Positions 1-10,613 of a stretch of DNA of 22,580 nucleotides are shown here, in pieces (positions within the stretch are counted from its first letter, which is position 1; each line of letters opens with the position of its first letter). A model generated the notes under the pieces. The model did no database searches. It saw only the letters and a program-made list of their open reading frames with translations, and was not told the origin of the DNA. The translations under genes were made by a program, and so were the position numbers. This DNA comes from Mnemiopsis leidyi (lineage: Eukaryota > Ctenophora > Tentaculata > Lobata > Bolinopsidae). The stretch spans positions 55,361 through 77,940 of the forward strand of contig JH154949.1 of NCBI GenBank assembly GCA_000226015.1, in the 5' to 3' direction.

Positions 1-1159
<1,159 letters not shown>

Positions 1160-1266
1160 TGACGTCACACGTCATGACGTGACGTCACATGTACTGACGT
1201 GACGTCACACGTCATGGCGTGACGTCACACGTCTCGTGGCGTGACGTCGCGTGATTTAGTGACTCA
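1160..1266. promoter_or_regulatory. Array of CREB/ATF (CRE) and AP-1 sites
   Basis: The perfect palindromic CRE TGACGTCA occurs at 1160-1167, 1180-1187, 1200-1207 and 1220-1227. A variant TGACGTCG follows at 1242-1249 and an AP-1/TRE site TGACTCA at 1260-1266. Spacing is 20, 20, 20, 22 and 18 bp, close to two helical turns, so all sites would face the same side of the helix. TGACGTCA and TGACTCA are established binding sites of bZIP factors (CREB/ATF, Fos/Jun). The array lies about 480 bp upstream of the TMEM64 start and could be its promoter or enhancer. That target assignment is inference. It may have arisen simply by expansion of a 20-bp minisatellite. Confidence 0.7.
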
Positions 1267-1742
1267 GTGCGTTACCTTTTAGCTTGTTGCTATGACTTTG
1301 CTGGGTTTGTTGAGAAATATGAGGTATGAGTCTGGTATAGCTTTGCTGTAGTTGCTGCTTTTCGTGCACCAAACACATTTTCACATTACACACTTCATTT
1401 ACAATCTTGTATGAATGGAATGTTACTGTCTATAAACCTTGTTTTTTCATTAAACATGACATCTTTAAAAATCTGTTGGTTTTTGAACATTTGAGTGCCC
1501 GTAACACAGGGATGAAACATTTTTTGTTTTGCTTCTTTAAAAGATATCAGTGACTGTGTATCTTATTTGCGATAATGATTATATCTGTATGGGGTTGAAG
1601 CCTTTCCAACAAAGCTGCTATAAGTTATGAGCAAGTTTTAAGTTTAGCATGAAGCACGTTAATACAAGCATCAAATCTGAAATTGACTAAAAACGTGACT
1701 TAATACGTGACTAAACACGTGACATCTCCCCTCAGTCAGCTG
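1267..1742 (+). other. Presumed TMEM64 5' flank / 5' leader region
   Basis: No coding exon is supported here. An ATG at 1291 opens a short frame ending at a GTATGAG donor-like site near 1323, but its phase does not fit the next exon. Three ACGTGAC words at 1693, 1705 and 1717 lie exactly 12 bp apart just before the gene. The last reads CACGTGAC, an E-box-type site. A pyrimidine-rich 3' splice-like site ends at AG 1738-1739, three bases before the TMEM64 start codon. Confidence 0.4.
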
Positions 1743-3359
1743 ATGAATTACTGTGTTCATGAGGAGGAGCTTCTACCGCACAACTGTCTAGGACAACAGG
1801 TAACAAAACTGTTTACTGTTTAGGAAAACAGGTAACAAAACTGTTTACTGTTTAGGACAACAGGTAACAAAACTGTTTACTGTTTAGGAAAACAGGTAAC
1901 AAAACTGTTTACTGTTTAGGACAACAGGTAACAAAACTGTTATCTGTTTAGAACAACAGGTAAGAGTTAGATAATTATATAGATTTTATAAGTTTATAGT
2001 GTTGTGTCGTGTTGAACTCATAGTGTTGTGTTGAACTATACTCTCTTTATCACTGCTCACTTTAAACTAGCTTATCGTAGCTTTAGAATTCTGATACACT
2101 CTGCTTATTACGATAAGCTTAGGTATTTGTACGGCTTTCTAATTCATTTTACTGTTTAAATTAAGTTGATGACGGGGTTTGCACATACATTTCTCTGACT
2201 GAAACTCGAAACTGTGGCCAAGCTGAACTGTGTCTTATATTCTTAGTTATAACTACACTACCACTCAGTAATAACTACACTACTACTCAGTAATAACGAC
2301 ATTACCACTCAGACGAAACTAGATCAGTTGGTTGCTAAGAAGACTGCAAACACAAGCCGGACATGGAAAGCTGGAGTTCCCTTTATCCTGTTTCTCATCG
2401 TCTGTTGTCTAGTCTTCATTTTTTGTAGAGATCATCTAGAGGTAAAGTTTACTTTTATACCTTAGTTAAGGAAAGAGAGAGAATAAATAAAAAGAAATAA
2501 TAAGAATATATTCGTCACTTGAAAAAGTTTATGTTTAAAGGAGCGATAATAATTGAAAAGTATAAGACCATAAACACAGTCACAGTTATCTTAAACCAAT
2601 ATTGCTCCAACAGTATTTCATCTTTAACAGGATTTCCTAAACTGGTTGGACGCCTTACCGAGATGGCAAAGTGGAATAATCTTCGTAGTTCTCTTCACCA
2701 TCATCTCTCTACCGGGAGCGTTCGGCTATCTTATCCTGAACATCGCTGCGGGATACATGTACGGGTTCTGGCTCGGCATGCTCATAATCTTCATTGCCGT
2801 GACAGTCGGCTCGATCATCGCGTTCGTCCTGGTCCGCAGATGTCTTCCTGGCTGTGTAGATCGCCTACTTTCCACGGACGGGGACGACGCTGCCTTGATT
2901 AACCCCATGTTACGAATCATCGAGGGGAAGAACGGTGTCAAAGTCATTGCTCTCTTTAGATTGACTCCAGTTCCCTTTGGATTCCAAAACGGCGTGTTTG
3001 CGCTTACCGATATAAGTATTTTTAAGTACACGTTCGCAACGTGCATCGGACTGTTGCCCACGCAGGCGCTGAACACCTACTTTGGAACCACCCTGCGCAG
3101 CATCAAAGACGTGGTCAGTAACGACGGTGAAAGTTACATCCTCTTCTCCTTCCAACTCCTTATAAGTCTCGTTCTGATGATCTTTGTGGCGCGGCTCGCG
3201 CGCCAGGAAATCAACAAGTGTAGTGAACTGTCTGGTGCAGATAAGGGAGATTTGGAGTCGGGGGAGGGATTCAAGAAGGGACATTCGAGGTCTAAATCTG
3301 CTTCCGCCATTCTTATGTCCAAGCAGAAGATCATTAACCAGCCGTCCATTTTTAAGTGA
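1743..3359 (+). CDS. TMEM64: TMEM64-like VTT/DedA-domain membrane protein, 3 coding exons
   Basis: Proposed exons are 1743-1799, 2313-2441 and 2631-3359, all joined in phase 0, giving 304 residues (human TMEM64 is about 380). Exon 1 encodes an acidic cytosolic start. Exon 2 encodes a hydrophobic segment at about residues 40-56. Exon 3 carries the VTT domain, including NIAAGYMYGFWLG, the DedA-type signature FRLTPVPFG (about residues 171-179), GLLPTQALNTYFGTTLR and a final membrane segment before a Ser/Lys-rich tail. This pattern matches TMEM64 better than TMEM41 or VMP1. Relatives in the VTT superfamily act in ER lipid scrambling and organelle membrane handling; vertebrate TMEM64 is linked to ER calcium signalling. 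Exon 3 is secure. Exon 2 is well supported by a clean donor and phase. Exon 1 is inferred from an ATG, an open phase-0 frame and a CAG|GTAACA donor. Both splice sites of intron 1 are tandemly repeated. Any later donor or earlier acceptor would bring in a stop codon, so only the first donor and last acceptor give this protein. An AATAAA at 3685-3690 fits its 3' end. Confidence 0.88.
1784..1965 (+). repeat. 32-bp tandem repeat carrying six 5' splice sites (TMEM64 intron 1)
   Basis: The last bases of TMEM64 exon 1 and the start of intron 1 are repeated with a 32-bp period. A CAG|GT donor occurs at 1800, 1832, 1864, 1896, 1928 and 1960. Units alternate GGACAACAG and GGAAAACAG, suggesting amplification of a 64-bp dimer. 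The last copy ends in CAG|GTAAGA, the closest to consensus. The read-through frame meets TAG inside the first repeat unit, so use of a downstream donor would truncate the protein. Confidence 0.9.
2247..2312 (+). repeat. 22-bp tandem repeat carrying three 3' splice sites (TMEM64 intron 1)
   Basis: A 22-bp unit of the type TAATAACTACACTACCACTC + AG is present three times. AG dinucleotides fall at 2267-2268, 2289-2290 and 2311-2312. The last is the proposed acceptor of TMEM64 exon 2. Use of either earlier AG would put TAA as the first codon of the exon in phase 0. Confidence 0.85.
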
Positions 3360-3684
3360 AATATTAGCGAATATAAGAGTAGTCATTTAGCTAGCGTATC
3401 ATTAAACTATGTAATTTGTTTTATACTTTCTATGTAAAACTGATATATTCGCTTTGGCAAGGTTACATTTATATTTTTATTTTACGAGAGAGTATAATGA
3501 GTTGTAATGTGGTTTACTCCGCGCAGATAATCATTCTGGTATAATTGCGCTAGTTAAAATCCCAAGGAGATATTCGGTGCTCATGCATCCAAGAGAAATC
3601 GCATTTTAGTATTAAAAAACCTTTTTTAACCATCCTCTTGAGAATACATGGAGGAACCTAGAAAATTACCAACTCTCCCAAAAC

Positions 3685-3690
3685 AATAAA
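3685..3690 (+). terminator. Poly(A) signal AATAAA, likely TMEM64
   Basis: A canonical AATAAA hexamer about 330 nt after the TMEM64 stop codon. No other AATAAA lies closer on this strand. Confidence 0.5.
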
Positions 3691-4700
3691 ACGTTTGAGC
3701 TCAAAGATTGCTATTTTTAGTTTTCTCACCTAAGTCCGTTTGGTTATTTGTATTGTCCCCGGGTCGGTGCTCTTGAAAGAATGTTTGTTGTTCCTATCTT
3801 GTACCGGGTAGTATGATTTAAAGACTCTCTAGTTTATACAGGTGTTTCTATTTCAGTTGTATCATATTAGCTAAATATCCGTTTTTACTGTAGAGACCTT
3901 CCTGCTACACTCTGAATTCCAACATCTTTCCCGTGATAATATTTCCTTGTGTTTAAGTAGTTTACCCATGAGAAATGTAAGCAAATTTGTATTGCTCTGC
4001 TGAAGTTAGATCAAGTAGTTTAGAATTAAACTCTTGTACTAAATGGCACCACTTTTATGTGCACAGACATATCCGATGGTCTACCGTGTAATGTCCTTCA
4101 AGATAATGGTTTTGGGCCCTCAATTTAGAGAAATTGTAGTACGAATTGCGTGTTAAACCAGATAGGAAATAGCTATCAGACACTACGTATTTGTAAAAGT
4201 GGAACTATGTATCAATGCTACTATTTCACGCCTTTTGTGGTACGAGAAATTGTTGTCATGGTTGATAAATATGAAATATTGTATGTGAATCGCTTTCAAA
4301 CTGTGTGGACTGCTATTAGTTTTACTTGCAAAGAATGTTGAGTATTTTTAGCTGGTGAGGAAGCTAGATAATCACAAAGTTGTGTCACATAGTGGAAATT
4401 CCTAGTTTTTTCTCTCTGTGTTCGTTGTATTCGTCGATTTGATACTTAGCAACATCCTTGTTACTTATTTTTGTACTGAACTTTGTTAAAAAAAACAATG
4501 ATGTTTCATTGACTTAAATGAACTTAAATTGCATGCATGCTCGATTAAAATTGTAACAAGGGGTGAAATTAAAAGTGTCTTAATTCAATATTAAGGAAAG
4601 CCATCCTAGGAATTCGTAAAATTGTGCCAAAATGCCGCCAAATTCCGCCTACTCCGAATCCCTAAGTCGGGAAAGACACAGTGCGGTATGCCTACTTATA

Positions 4701-4778
4701 AATATCTTGACAAAACAATTCTTATAGCACCTAGTTATTAATATCCCGACAAATCAATACTTATAGCACCTGCTTCTG
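4701..4778. repeat. 39-bp direct tandem duplication
   Basis: Two diverged copies start at 4701 and 4740, each with AATATC, GACAAA and the shared word CTTATAGCACCT. No coding role is visible. Confidence 0.7.
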
Positions 4779-4873
4779 TACGTGACCCCGAAACCTTAGT
4801 TTCCCACGATTATCGGCATGAAGTCCTGCTCATTTCCTTTCCTCCTGTCGCGCACTATATTCGATAGATAGTG

Positions 4874-4881
4874 TGACGTCA
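4874..4881. promoter_or_regulatory. Single perfect CRE upstream of FDX2
   Basis: TGACGTCA stands alone 473 bp before the FDX2 start. It is a consensus CREB/ATF site, but a single 8-mer could occur by chance. Confidence 0.3.
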
Positions 4882-5353
4882 ATAATGGTTTACGTGAGAC
4901 GACTTTATTGGAATTACCTGCTGAGAGGAGGTCACATTACACATAGATTTACTTGACAGTCACATACAAATAGGTAATCTAGAGTATGTACGCAAGCCAT
5001 CATTTAAAGCTTTGAACAGTTATAATAGTATATTGGCCGCATATGAATTATGAATAATTTACATAGTTTGGGCTGGAGCCAGCGACCTTTGCATTACAAA
5101 TTGGAATTTTCCAGAGAATGACAATACCCGCATTTATGTTTATTTCGCTCATCTTGCTTATTGAATAAGATGTTTCCTGCAAAATGAATAACGACATTGT
5201 ATAGTTCACGTGTATACAGCTCTTCGAAGCAAAACAATGACCCAAATAAACTCAAACACGCACCGCTTTACGCATATTACATTGAATTGCTGCTGCAGCT
5301 AAGTTCCGTAACGCTGACTAACTCATAACATTGCAGGAGGATATAAATGAACT

Positions 5354-5950
5354 ATGTCATGTATCCGACACATCTCACGCTCCAGGCCCCTCACCAGCCT
5401 CCTCAAACTTGCAAGCTCAACTCGTGAGAACCTTGTTGTATCTCCTCCACTACCTTCCTCTGATATCACACGATCTTTATCTGTCTCCGTCATATCTGGG
5501 ACGGTGTCCAGGAGTATCGGGTTTCCCACACGGTCCCTACATTCCACACATTCCACATTCCACGAGCACCCTTCTGATCCCATCTCAGAGGAGGAGACTG
5601 TACGAATAACATATATCCTAAGGGACGGCACTCCGCGGACTATAGCGGGCAGAACGGGTGACAATGTCATGTATCTCGCGCACAAACACGAAATTGAGAT
5701 AGAGGGCGCGTGCGAGGCAAGTCTGGCGTGCTGCACGTGCCACGTCTACGTGGAAGAGGCGTACTGTGACCTGCTGGAGGAGGCGTGTGAGGACGAGGAG
5801 GACATGTTGGACATGGCCCCCGAACTGCGGGAGAACAGTAGACTTAGTTGTCAGATTATCTTGGAGAAGAAACTTGATGGCATTGTTGTCGAGCTGCCCA
5901 GGATTACTAGGAATTTCTATGTTGATGGGCATGTGCCGCAGCCACATTGA
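5354..5950 (+). CDS. FDX2: Mitochondrial [2Fe-2S] ferredoxin 2, intronless
   Basis: 198 residues in one exon (human FDX2 about 183-186). It carries electrons from NADPH and ferredoxin reductase to the mitochondrial iron-sulfur assembly machinery (NFS1-ISCU), and the family also supports lipoyl and heme a synthesis. Residues 1 to about 75 are rich in Arg, Ser and Thr and poor in acid, as expected for a mitochondrial presequence. The ferredoxin domain follows. Cluster ligands are C120, C126, C129 and C166 (C-x5-C-x2-C-x36-C) within GACEASLACCTCH and SRLSCQI. The C-terminal RITRNFYVDGHVP is diagnostic of FDX2 rather than adrenodoxin FDX1. An extra cysteine (C127) lies inside the ligand loop, where the human protein has Ser. 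A 3' splice-like site ends at AG 5335-5336. The first ATG after it (5347) is out of frame and opens a 26-codon upstream frame overlapping the FDX2 start. Confidence 0.97.
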   Translation: MSCIRHISRSRPLTSLLKLASSTRENLVVSPPLPSSDITRSLSVSVISGTVSRSIGFPTRSLHSTHSTFHEHPSDPISEEETVRITYILRDGTPRTIAGRTGDNVMYLAHKHEIEIEGACEASLACCTCHVYVEEAYCDLLEEACEDEEDMLDMAPELRENSRLSCQIILEKKLDGIVVELPRITRNFYVDGHVPQPH

Positions 5951-6411
5951 GAGCAGATTTATTGTTTCGGGAATTTTTAAGTTTTGATATATTTGTTTTA
6001 AGTTATTGAACGTGGAAAGATATGATAGAATTTTTATTATAGGTCTAGGTTTGTACACTTATTATCAGGTCGTTAGAATTATCTAATTTTTCTCTTTTAT
6101 ATTGTAAATAGACGTAAGAAGTCTTTGGAGGAATCGGCAATTTTTATCATGTGACTTTGTTTCACGAAATCGATCGATCGTACCATGCTTCTCATTAATT
6201 GATCGCTGTCACGTGATGAACAAAATTTTCGAGTCCACTTCAAGAATTCTGACGTATATTTTAAGTGACCCTAACTTATTCATTCAACTAATTTATTTCA
6301 TTTCATACTGAACTTTCTTATACAATCATTGATCTTGTTTTACTAAAACTCATCATATCGCGTCCAATTAATTATCAAATTTAATCAGTCTCTCTCCTAA
6401 CCCCTTTCTAG
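5951..6411 (+). other. FDX2-DPH7 spacer
   Basis: 461 bp of AT-rich sequence with no AATAAA or ATTAAA on this strand. It ends in a pyrimidine-rich tract and AG at 6410-6411, directly abutting the DPH7 start codon. A short GATCGATCG self-complementary run occurs near 6170. No gene is seen. Confidence 0.5.
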
Positions 6412-7341
6412 ATGCTGGCGTCCCGCAAAACTAAGTTTACCGCTGACAGTATAGAGAAAAAGCCGGGTGACCAGTTCAGATTTGCGTGCGCAACCTACCA
6501 GCTGGACTCAGAGGGAACAGAAAGACATGGTGATATCTCCATTCTCGAGTACCACGAGAAGTCTATAAATGTTTTGTCTGTGTTGGAGGTTGAGGGCGTG
6601 TTGGATTTGTTGTGGAGAGATGAGACACAGCTGTTTGGCGCATGCGCGTCTGGTGAGCTGCGTGTTGTTCAAATAGACAAGGATTGTGTTTTGAATGAGA
6701 AGACTGCAGCCAGTCTGTCCGATGGCATCTTGTTGGCTGTCGATGGGTGCTCTGACTCTGTGGTAACAAGTGACACATTAGGATCCATATACTTGATAGA
6801 ACCCGACACTTTGAAATTGAAGACGACTATAACTTCTGCGCACGGCGCGCAGGGATGGGGAGCAGAAGTCTGGGGTCTAGCGCTGGACCGTCACGACACA
6901 AACTTGGTGTACAGCGGAGGGGACGACTGTCTGTTGAAGTGTCACGATCTCCGCACACCCCACACAATATCTACATCCAGGTACCACACTATGGGGGTGT
7001 GCTGCATATCTCCTGATCCCGTATCTCCCCACCAGATATTATCCGGTAGTTACGATGAGACTGTCGTACATTGGGACACACGGAACTTTAGAGAGCCTCT
7101 CAGAACCGTCAGTGTCGGAGGTGGTGTGTGGCGCATCAAGCGTAACCACGACAATGCGCATCTCCTTATCGCAGGCATGCACAGCGGCTTTCACGTAGTG
7201 GACTTGGAGGAGTTTGTTGTTACACAGACTTACACTGGTCACGAGTCACTTGCCTATGGCGCAGATTGGCTTAGTGAAGGGTTCGTTGCTACATGCTCGT
7301 TTTATGACAATCTGGTAAGCGTGTGGCACAGTGGCGTTTAG
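6412..7341 (+). CDS. DPH7: Diphthine methyltransferase (methylesterase) DPH7, WD40 protein
   Basis: 309 residues in one exon, shorter than human DPH7 (about 450) but with both ends of the fold present. DPH7 removes the methyl ester from methylated diphthine on elongation factor 2, the step before final amidation in cytosolic diphthamide synthesis. The start region KFTADSIE corresponds to the ADSVEWCP entry of the family. WD repeat cores are visible: SGGDDCLLKCHDLR at about 168-181 and SGSYDETVVHWDTR at about 211-224. GGVWRIK (about 237-243), MHSGFHVVD (about 256-264) and YGADWLSEG (about 281) are characteristic of DPH7 rather than of generic WD40 proteins. The ATG follows immediately after a CCCCTTTCTAG 3' splice-like site, so the transcript either has a leader intron or receives a trans-spliced leader. 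Confidence 0.95.
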   Translation: MLASRKTKFTADSIEKKPGDQFRFACATYQLDSEGTERHGDISILEYHEKSINVLSVLEVEGVLDLLWRDETQLFGACASGELRVVQIDKDCVLNEKTAASLSDGILLAVDGCSDSVVTSDTLGSIYLIEPDTLKLKTTITSAHGAQGWGAEVWGLALDRHDTNLVYSGGDDCLLKCHDLRTPHTISTSRYHTMGVCCISPDPVSPHQILSGSYDETVVHWDTRNFREPLRTVSVGGGVWRIKRNHDNAHLLIAGMHSGFHVVDLEEFVVTQTYTGHESLAYGADWLSEGFVATCSFYDNLVSVWHSGV

Positions 7342-7688
7342 ATTTTAGTTTAATATCATTAATTTCTGGGTTATTTATATCTTATCTAGTTAATTTATTG
7401 CAGTTTATAAAAAAATGAATTATCAGCGGTTTTGTTTATGTTAAGTGTAAACAAGAGACAATTCTAGAGCCACAAAATATAGTATAATCATTTCAAAGTA
7501 GCAAATTTCACCTGCATTAGCCTTGATAACTCTCTAATGTAATAGTAATAATATAGTCGTGCATCATTAACTTGGTTGCGAGGCGATCATATTGTCATGA
7601 TATTAGTACCTTCATGTTGAGTATAAGTTATTCATTATTGAAAATACACATTTATTTTGTCCCACGCCAATAACACCGCTCTACAGAT
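7342..7688 (+). other. DPH7-HPS1 spacer
   Basis: 347 bp, AT-rich, with no AATAAA or ATTAAA on this strand and no gene. A 3' splice-like site (CCGCTCTACAG) ends at 7686, two bases before the HPS1 ATG. Confidence 0.5.
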
Positions 7689-9587
7689 ATGCGATGTCTC
7701 TGTGCCATAGACTCGATCGGCAATGACGTCATCTTCCTCGACTGTGACAGCGAATTTAACACCTTCCTCCAAGGTGAAGCGAAAAAGCTTTACGGCGATG
7801 AATACGTGCCAGACGACTCGGCAATGCCGGACATAAACGTGGCAACCTACTTCTTTCTCCCCTTTACCACAATCCAAAACAAACAGCACCAACAAAACAA
7901 CCCTCTAAACTCAGTTCAATGTCAGGACGGTCTAATCGTTGCTCTTCACCGTTTTGACAACATCGACGTGGTTGCTGTTGACGGCGACACCAGCAATAAG
8001 AACACGTGTCAGGCGCGCTGCATCGTCTTTGAAAAGTTAGCTAAACTCCATCTAGGTCCGGCGACTCTGTATCTGAAACCTTCTGATTTAGCGTTACGGA
8101 GGCGATTGTGGGGTAAAATAACAGATTATATGGAACATTGGGAGGACGTGTGTGGAGTTTCAGATAAATATTTCTGTAGTGACGACGAATATTTTAGCAT
8201 CACGTACGAGGACAACTTCAAGCAGCATTTTCTCTTTGAAGCGATCGAGGAGCTTCACATCAACTCCGAACTGAAGCGACAGTCAACGGTACTGGTGACT
8301 GAAGCACTGCAGTCAGCTCAGAAAATAGATCGTGCTTATTGCGAGGCTATCTTAGTTGTGAACGGTAAGGTGCTTGTTTCACATTCCTATCGACAAGCAC
8401 AACGACTCGACCCCTCAGATTTGCTCTTCATTCTGTTCATCGCACACTGCTCCCTCCCCAAGTCTCCTATAGACATCGACTACGGCGACAGCACGTCTGA
8501 CTCTCAGGAGATGAAACATCACCAACAAAACATCTTCATTAAAAAGTTGGACCAGGTCGATAACTTTCTGCCCTGTACTCTGACGGCCGTGTGTATTCGT
8601 CCAGGGATCGTCCTGATATTGTTGGCCGAAGCTAAAACTGCAATTGCACCAAACATTTGCCGGGCGATTCAGTCACTTTCCGAACTATACCGAAAAATAG
8701 ATGAAATTGCTACGGAAGCTGAGAAAAGCAAGCAAAATGTGCGCATAGACCCTCAAGTTCTCCCTGTTACTTTCCTCAAAGTTAAAGGTGTCGTCGATTT
8801 CTACTTTGCCCGCATGGAAAAGGACATGGTTGACAATGTCAGTCCTTGGCTGAGTCAGCAGTGGAACAATGTTCAGGATCACTGGCACGCAGTTGCTACC
8901 TGCGGGCAACACCTTGGCGAGGAAAGCAGATACTTTCATGAGTTTGAAAGGAAAACCTTCAGTTTGATAACAGATCTAAGGAGACTGTTTTACCGTATTT
9001 ACTGCACAGATAACGACACTCAGATTCATGCTGACATTGATAATATCTACAGAAAAGTGTCGCAAGGTTTGCGCGACTCAGCATCCTTTCTTCTGGTGAA
9101 GGCGCAGCGCAACTTCACCCTTGGTAACTACCTCTCTGATTTCCCCGGAATAGTTCACTTCCTGGTGATAAAAAGGACACACAACAAAATAATTGTACCA
9201 TCACTCGGAGCACAAGGCCAGAGTGCACGATACTGTCATAAGATGGTTCAAGCGCTCTCACGGTTTCATCGCAACTTGGTCCACGGTGGCTACCTGGGCG
9301 GCTTTATGCGCAAGAACGACTTGTTGTTCTCGTACAAATTGTGGTTTCAGAACCAAGGTAAGGTCGTGTCCCCAGAAACCACCGTGCAGTGGGTACCGAC
9401 ACAGCCCCGCTCTCAACTTCTCTGCATGCTGTATCGCGACATGGTCCAGCACTACTTCGGTGTTCGCGCGCCGCTCGTCGAATGTTTTGAACTGCTGACT
9501 ATTCACATTGGCGAGGTTCCGTTGGAGTATGTCAATGACTCTGCGACACGCCTCATGCAGGTAGTTTGTTCCGACTTTGCTTCTTAA
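7689..9587 (+). CDS. HPS1: HPS1, BLOC-3 subunit, intronless
   Basis: 632 residues in one exon (human HPS1 is 700). HPS1 pairs with HPS4 to form BLOC-3, the guanine-nucleotide exchange factor for RAB32/RAB38 in building lysosome-related organelles. It belongs to the FUZ/MON1/HPS1 group of triple-longin proteins. The start MRCLCAIDSIGNDVIF is a first longin strand (human MKCVLVATEGAEVLF). A middle longin region lies around residues 210-340. The C-terminal third is clearest: FLLVKAQRNFTLGNYLSDF followed by PGIVHF at about 466-490, LLFSYKLWFQNQGK near 540, and VECFELLTIHIGEVPLEYV at about 596-614. Human HPS1 carries a long low-complexity insert mid-protein; here the linker is short. The Gln/Asn/His-rich patch at about residues 60-75 is local. 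CCZ1 was considered because its fold is related, but the C-terminal motifs fit HPS1. Confidence 0.95.
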   Translation: MRCLCAIDSIGNDVIFLDCDSEFNTFLQGEAKKLYGDEYVPDDSAMPDINVATYFFLPFTTIQNKQHQQNNPLNSVQCQDGLIVALHRFDNIDVVAVDGDTSNKNTCQARCIVFEKLAKLHLGPATLYLKPSDLALRRRLWGKITDYMEHWEDVCGVSDKYFCSDDEYFSITYEDNFKQHFLFEAIEELHINSELKRQSTVLVTEALQSAQKIDRAYCEAILVVNGKVLVSHSYRQAQRLDPSDLLFILFIAHCSLPKSPIDIDYGDSTSDSQEMKHHQQNIFIKKLDQVDNFLPCTLTAVCIRPGIVLILLAEAKTAIAPNICRAIQSLSELYRKIDEIATEAEKSKQNVRIDPQVLPVTFLKVKGVVDFYFARMEKDMVDNVSPWLSQQWNNVQDHWHAVATCGQHLGEESRYFHEFERKTFSLITDLRRLFYRIYCTDNDTQIHADIDNIYRKVSQGLRDSASFLLVKAQRNFTLGNYLSDFPGIVHFLVIKRTHNKIIVPSLGAQGQSARYCHKMVQALSRFHRNLVHGGYLGGFMRKNDLLFSYKLWFQNQGKVVSPETTVQWVPTQPRSQLLCMLYRDMVQHYFGVRAPLVECFELLTIHIGEVPLEYVNDSATRLMQVVCSDFAS

Positions 9588-10330
9588 ATCTATGCAAATA
9601 GTAGCCACATTGCTGCATTGCCACATTGCTATATTGCTACATCAATCAGATAACTGATATCTAAGAGTGAGGCATGGAAACATGAGAGAAAATAATTTCT
9701 AACATGTAAAATGTAACTTCACTGTGCCTGCAAGGTCTACCAAGTTAAACAATTCTCTGTCCGTCATAACACCGCATTTATTACACTACATATATTACCT
9801 GCATTTATTTCACTACATTTATTACCCGCCATGTTACCTTGAGGACAGAGCACCACCTCACACGACTCACATTTCATGGTGCTTCCAACAACTTGCTGTT
9901 TCCATTCTCGTTTGTGTGTGTTTTAATTTTCTATAAATTCGTTACTCAGAAACACGGCGGACTGACTTCTAGAACCTCTGATTTCCTCCAGGAATAGCTC
10001 GTTAATTGAGTGCTGACAAGAGGGTATCTGGTCTGAACTCACGCTAACACACACTACGTCATCAAACAGCTATAGTGACAGACCTGCTTCTTAAAGCATT
10101 CCACATTTTTAGAGGCTTATTTTGGTTTCACGTAACGAGTGTGTGGCTGAGAGCACGTTCTTTTAGCCCTTCTTTTTTAGAGCGATCTGCGTCCTGTGTC
10201 ATAATGTCTCATATAAGTTTATTGAACCTGTCTATGAAAGATAGTAATATAGCTGACATGACTTTTTTAGTCTAATGACATGTAACACACAGACGTGACA
10301 TACTCACAAACACACACAACACAAACACGT

Positions 10331-10613
<283 letters not shown>

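Larger units (their letters stand above)
3360..5334. other. TMEM64 3' UTR and spacer before FDX2
   Basis: About 2 kb without a recognised gene. It begins with the TMEM64 3' UTR, with a poly(A) signal AATAAA at 3685-3690. The rest is AT-rich, with small open frames lacking any recognisable domain. A 39-bp unit is duplicated at about 4701-4778, and a single CRE (TGACGTCA) lies at 4874-4881, about 480 bp before FDX2. No RNA gene is seen. Confidence 0.5.

Noticed and set aside
1291-1323. Alternative first TMEM64 exon (ATG at 1291 with GTATGAG donor)
   Set aside because: Its phase 2 end does not fit the phase 0 start of exon 2, whereas the exon at 1743 fits.
2726-3386. Minus-strand and shifted open frames over TMEM64 exon 3
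   Set aside because: They are shadows of the real coding frame, with no recognisable domain.
5342-5348. TATAAAT as a TATA box for FDX2
   Set aside because: It overlaps the first ATG and lies downstream of the acceptor-like site, so it cannot position a start site for this mRNA.
6563-7242. Minus-strand open frames over DPH7
   Set aside because: Antisense shadows of the WD40 coding sequence.
7689-9587. Assignment of the 632-residue protein as CCZ1
   Set aside because: CCZ1 has related longin domains, but the C-terminal motifs and the length match HPS1.
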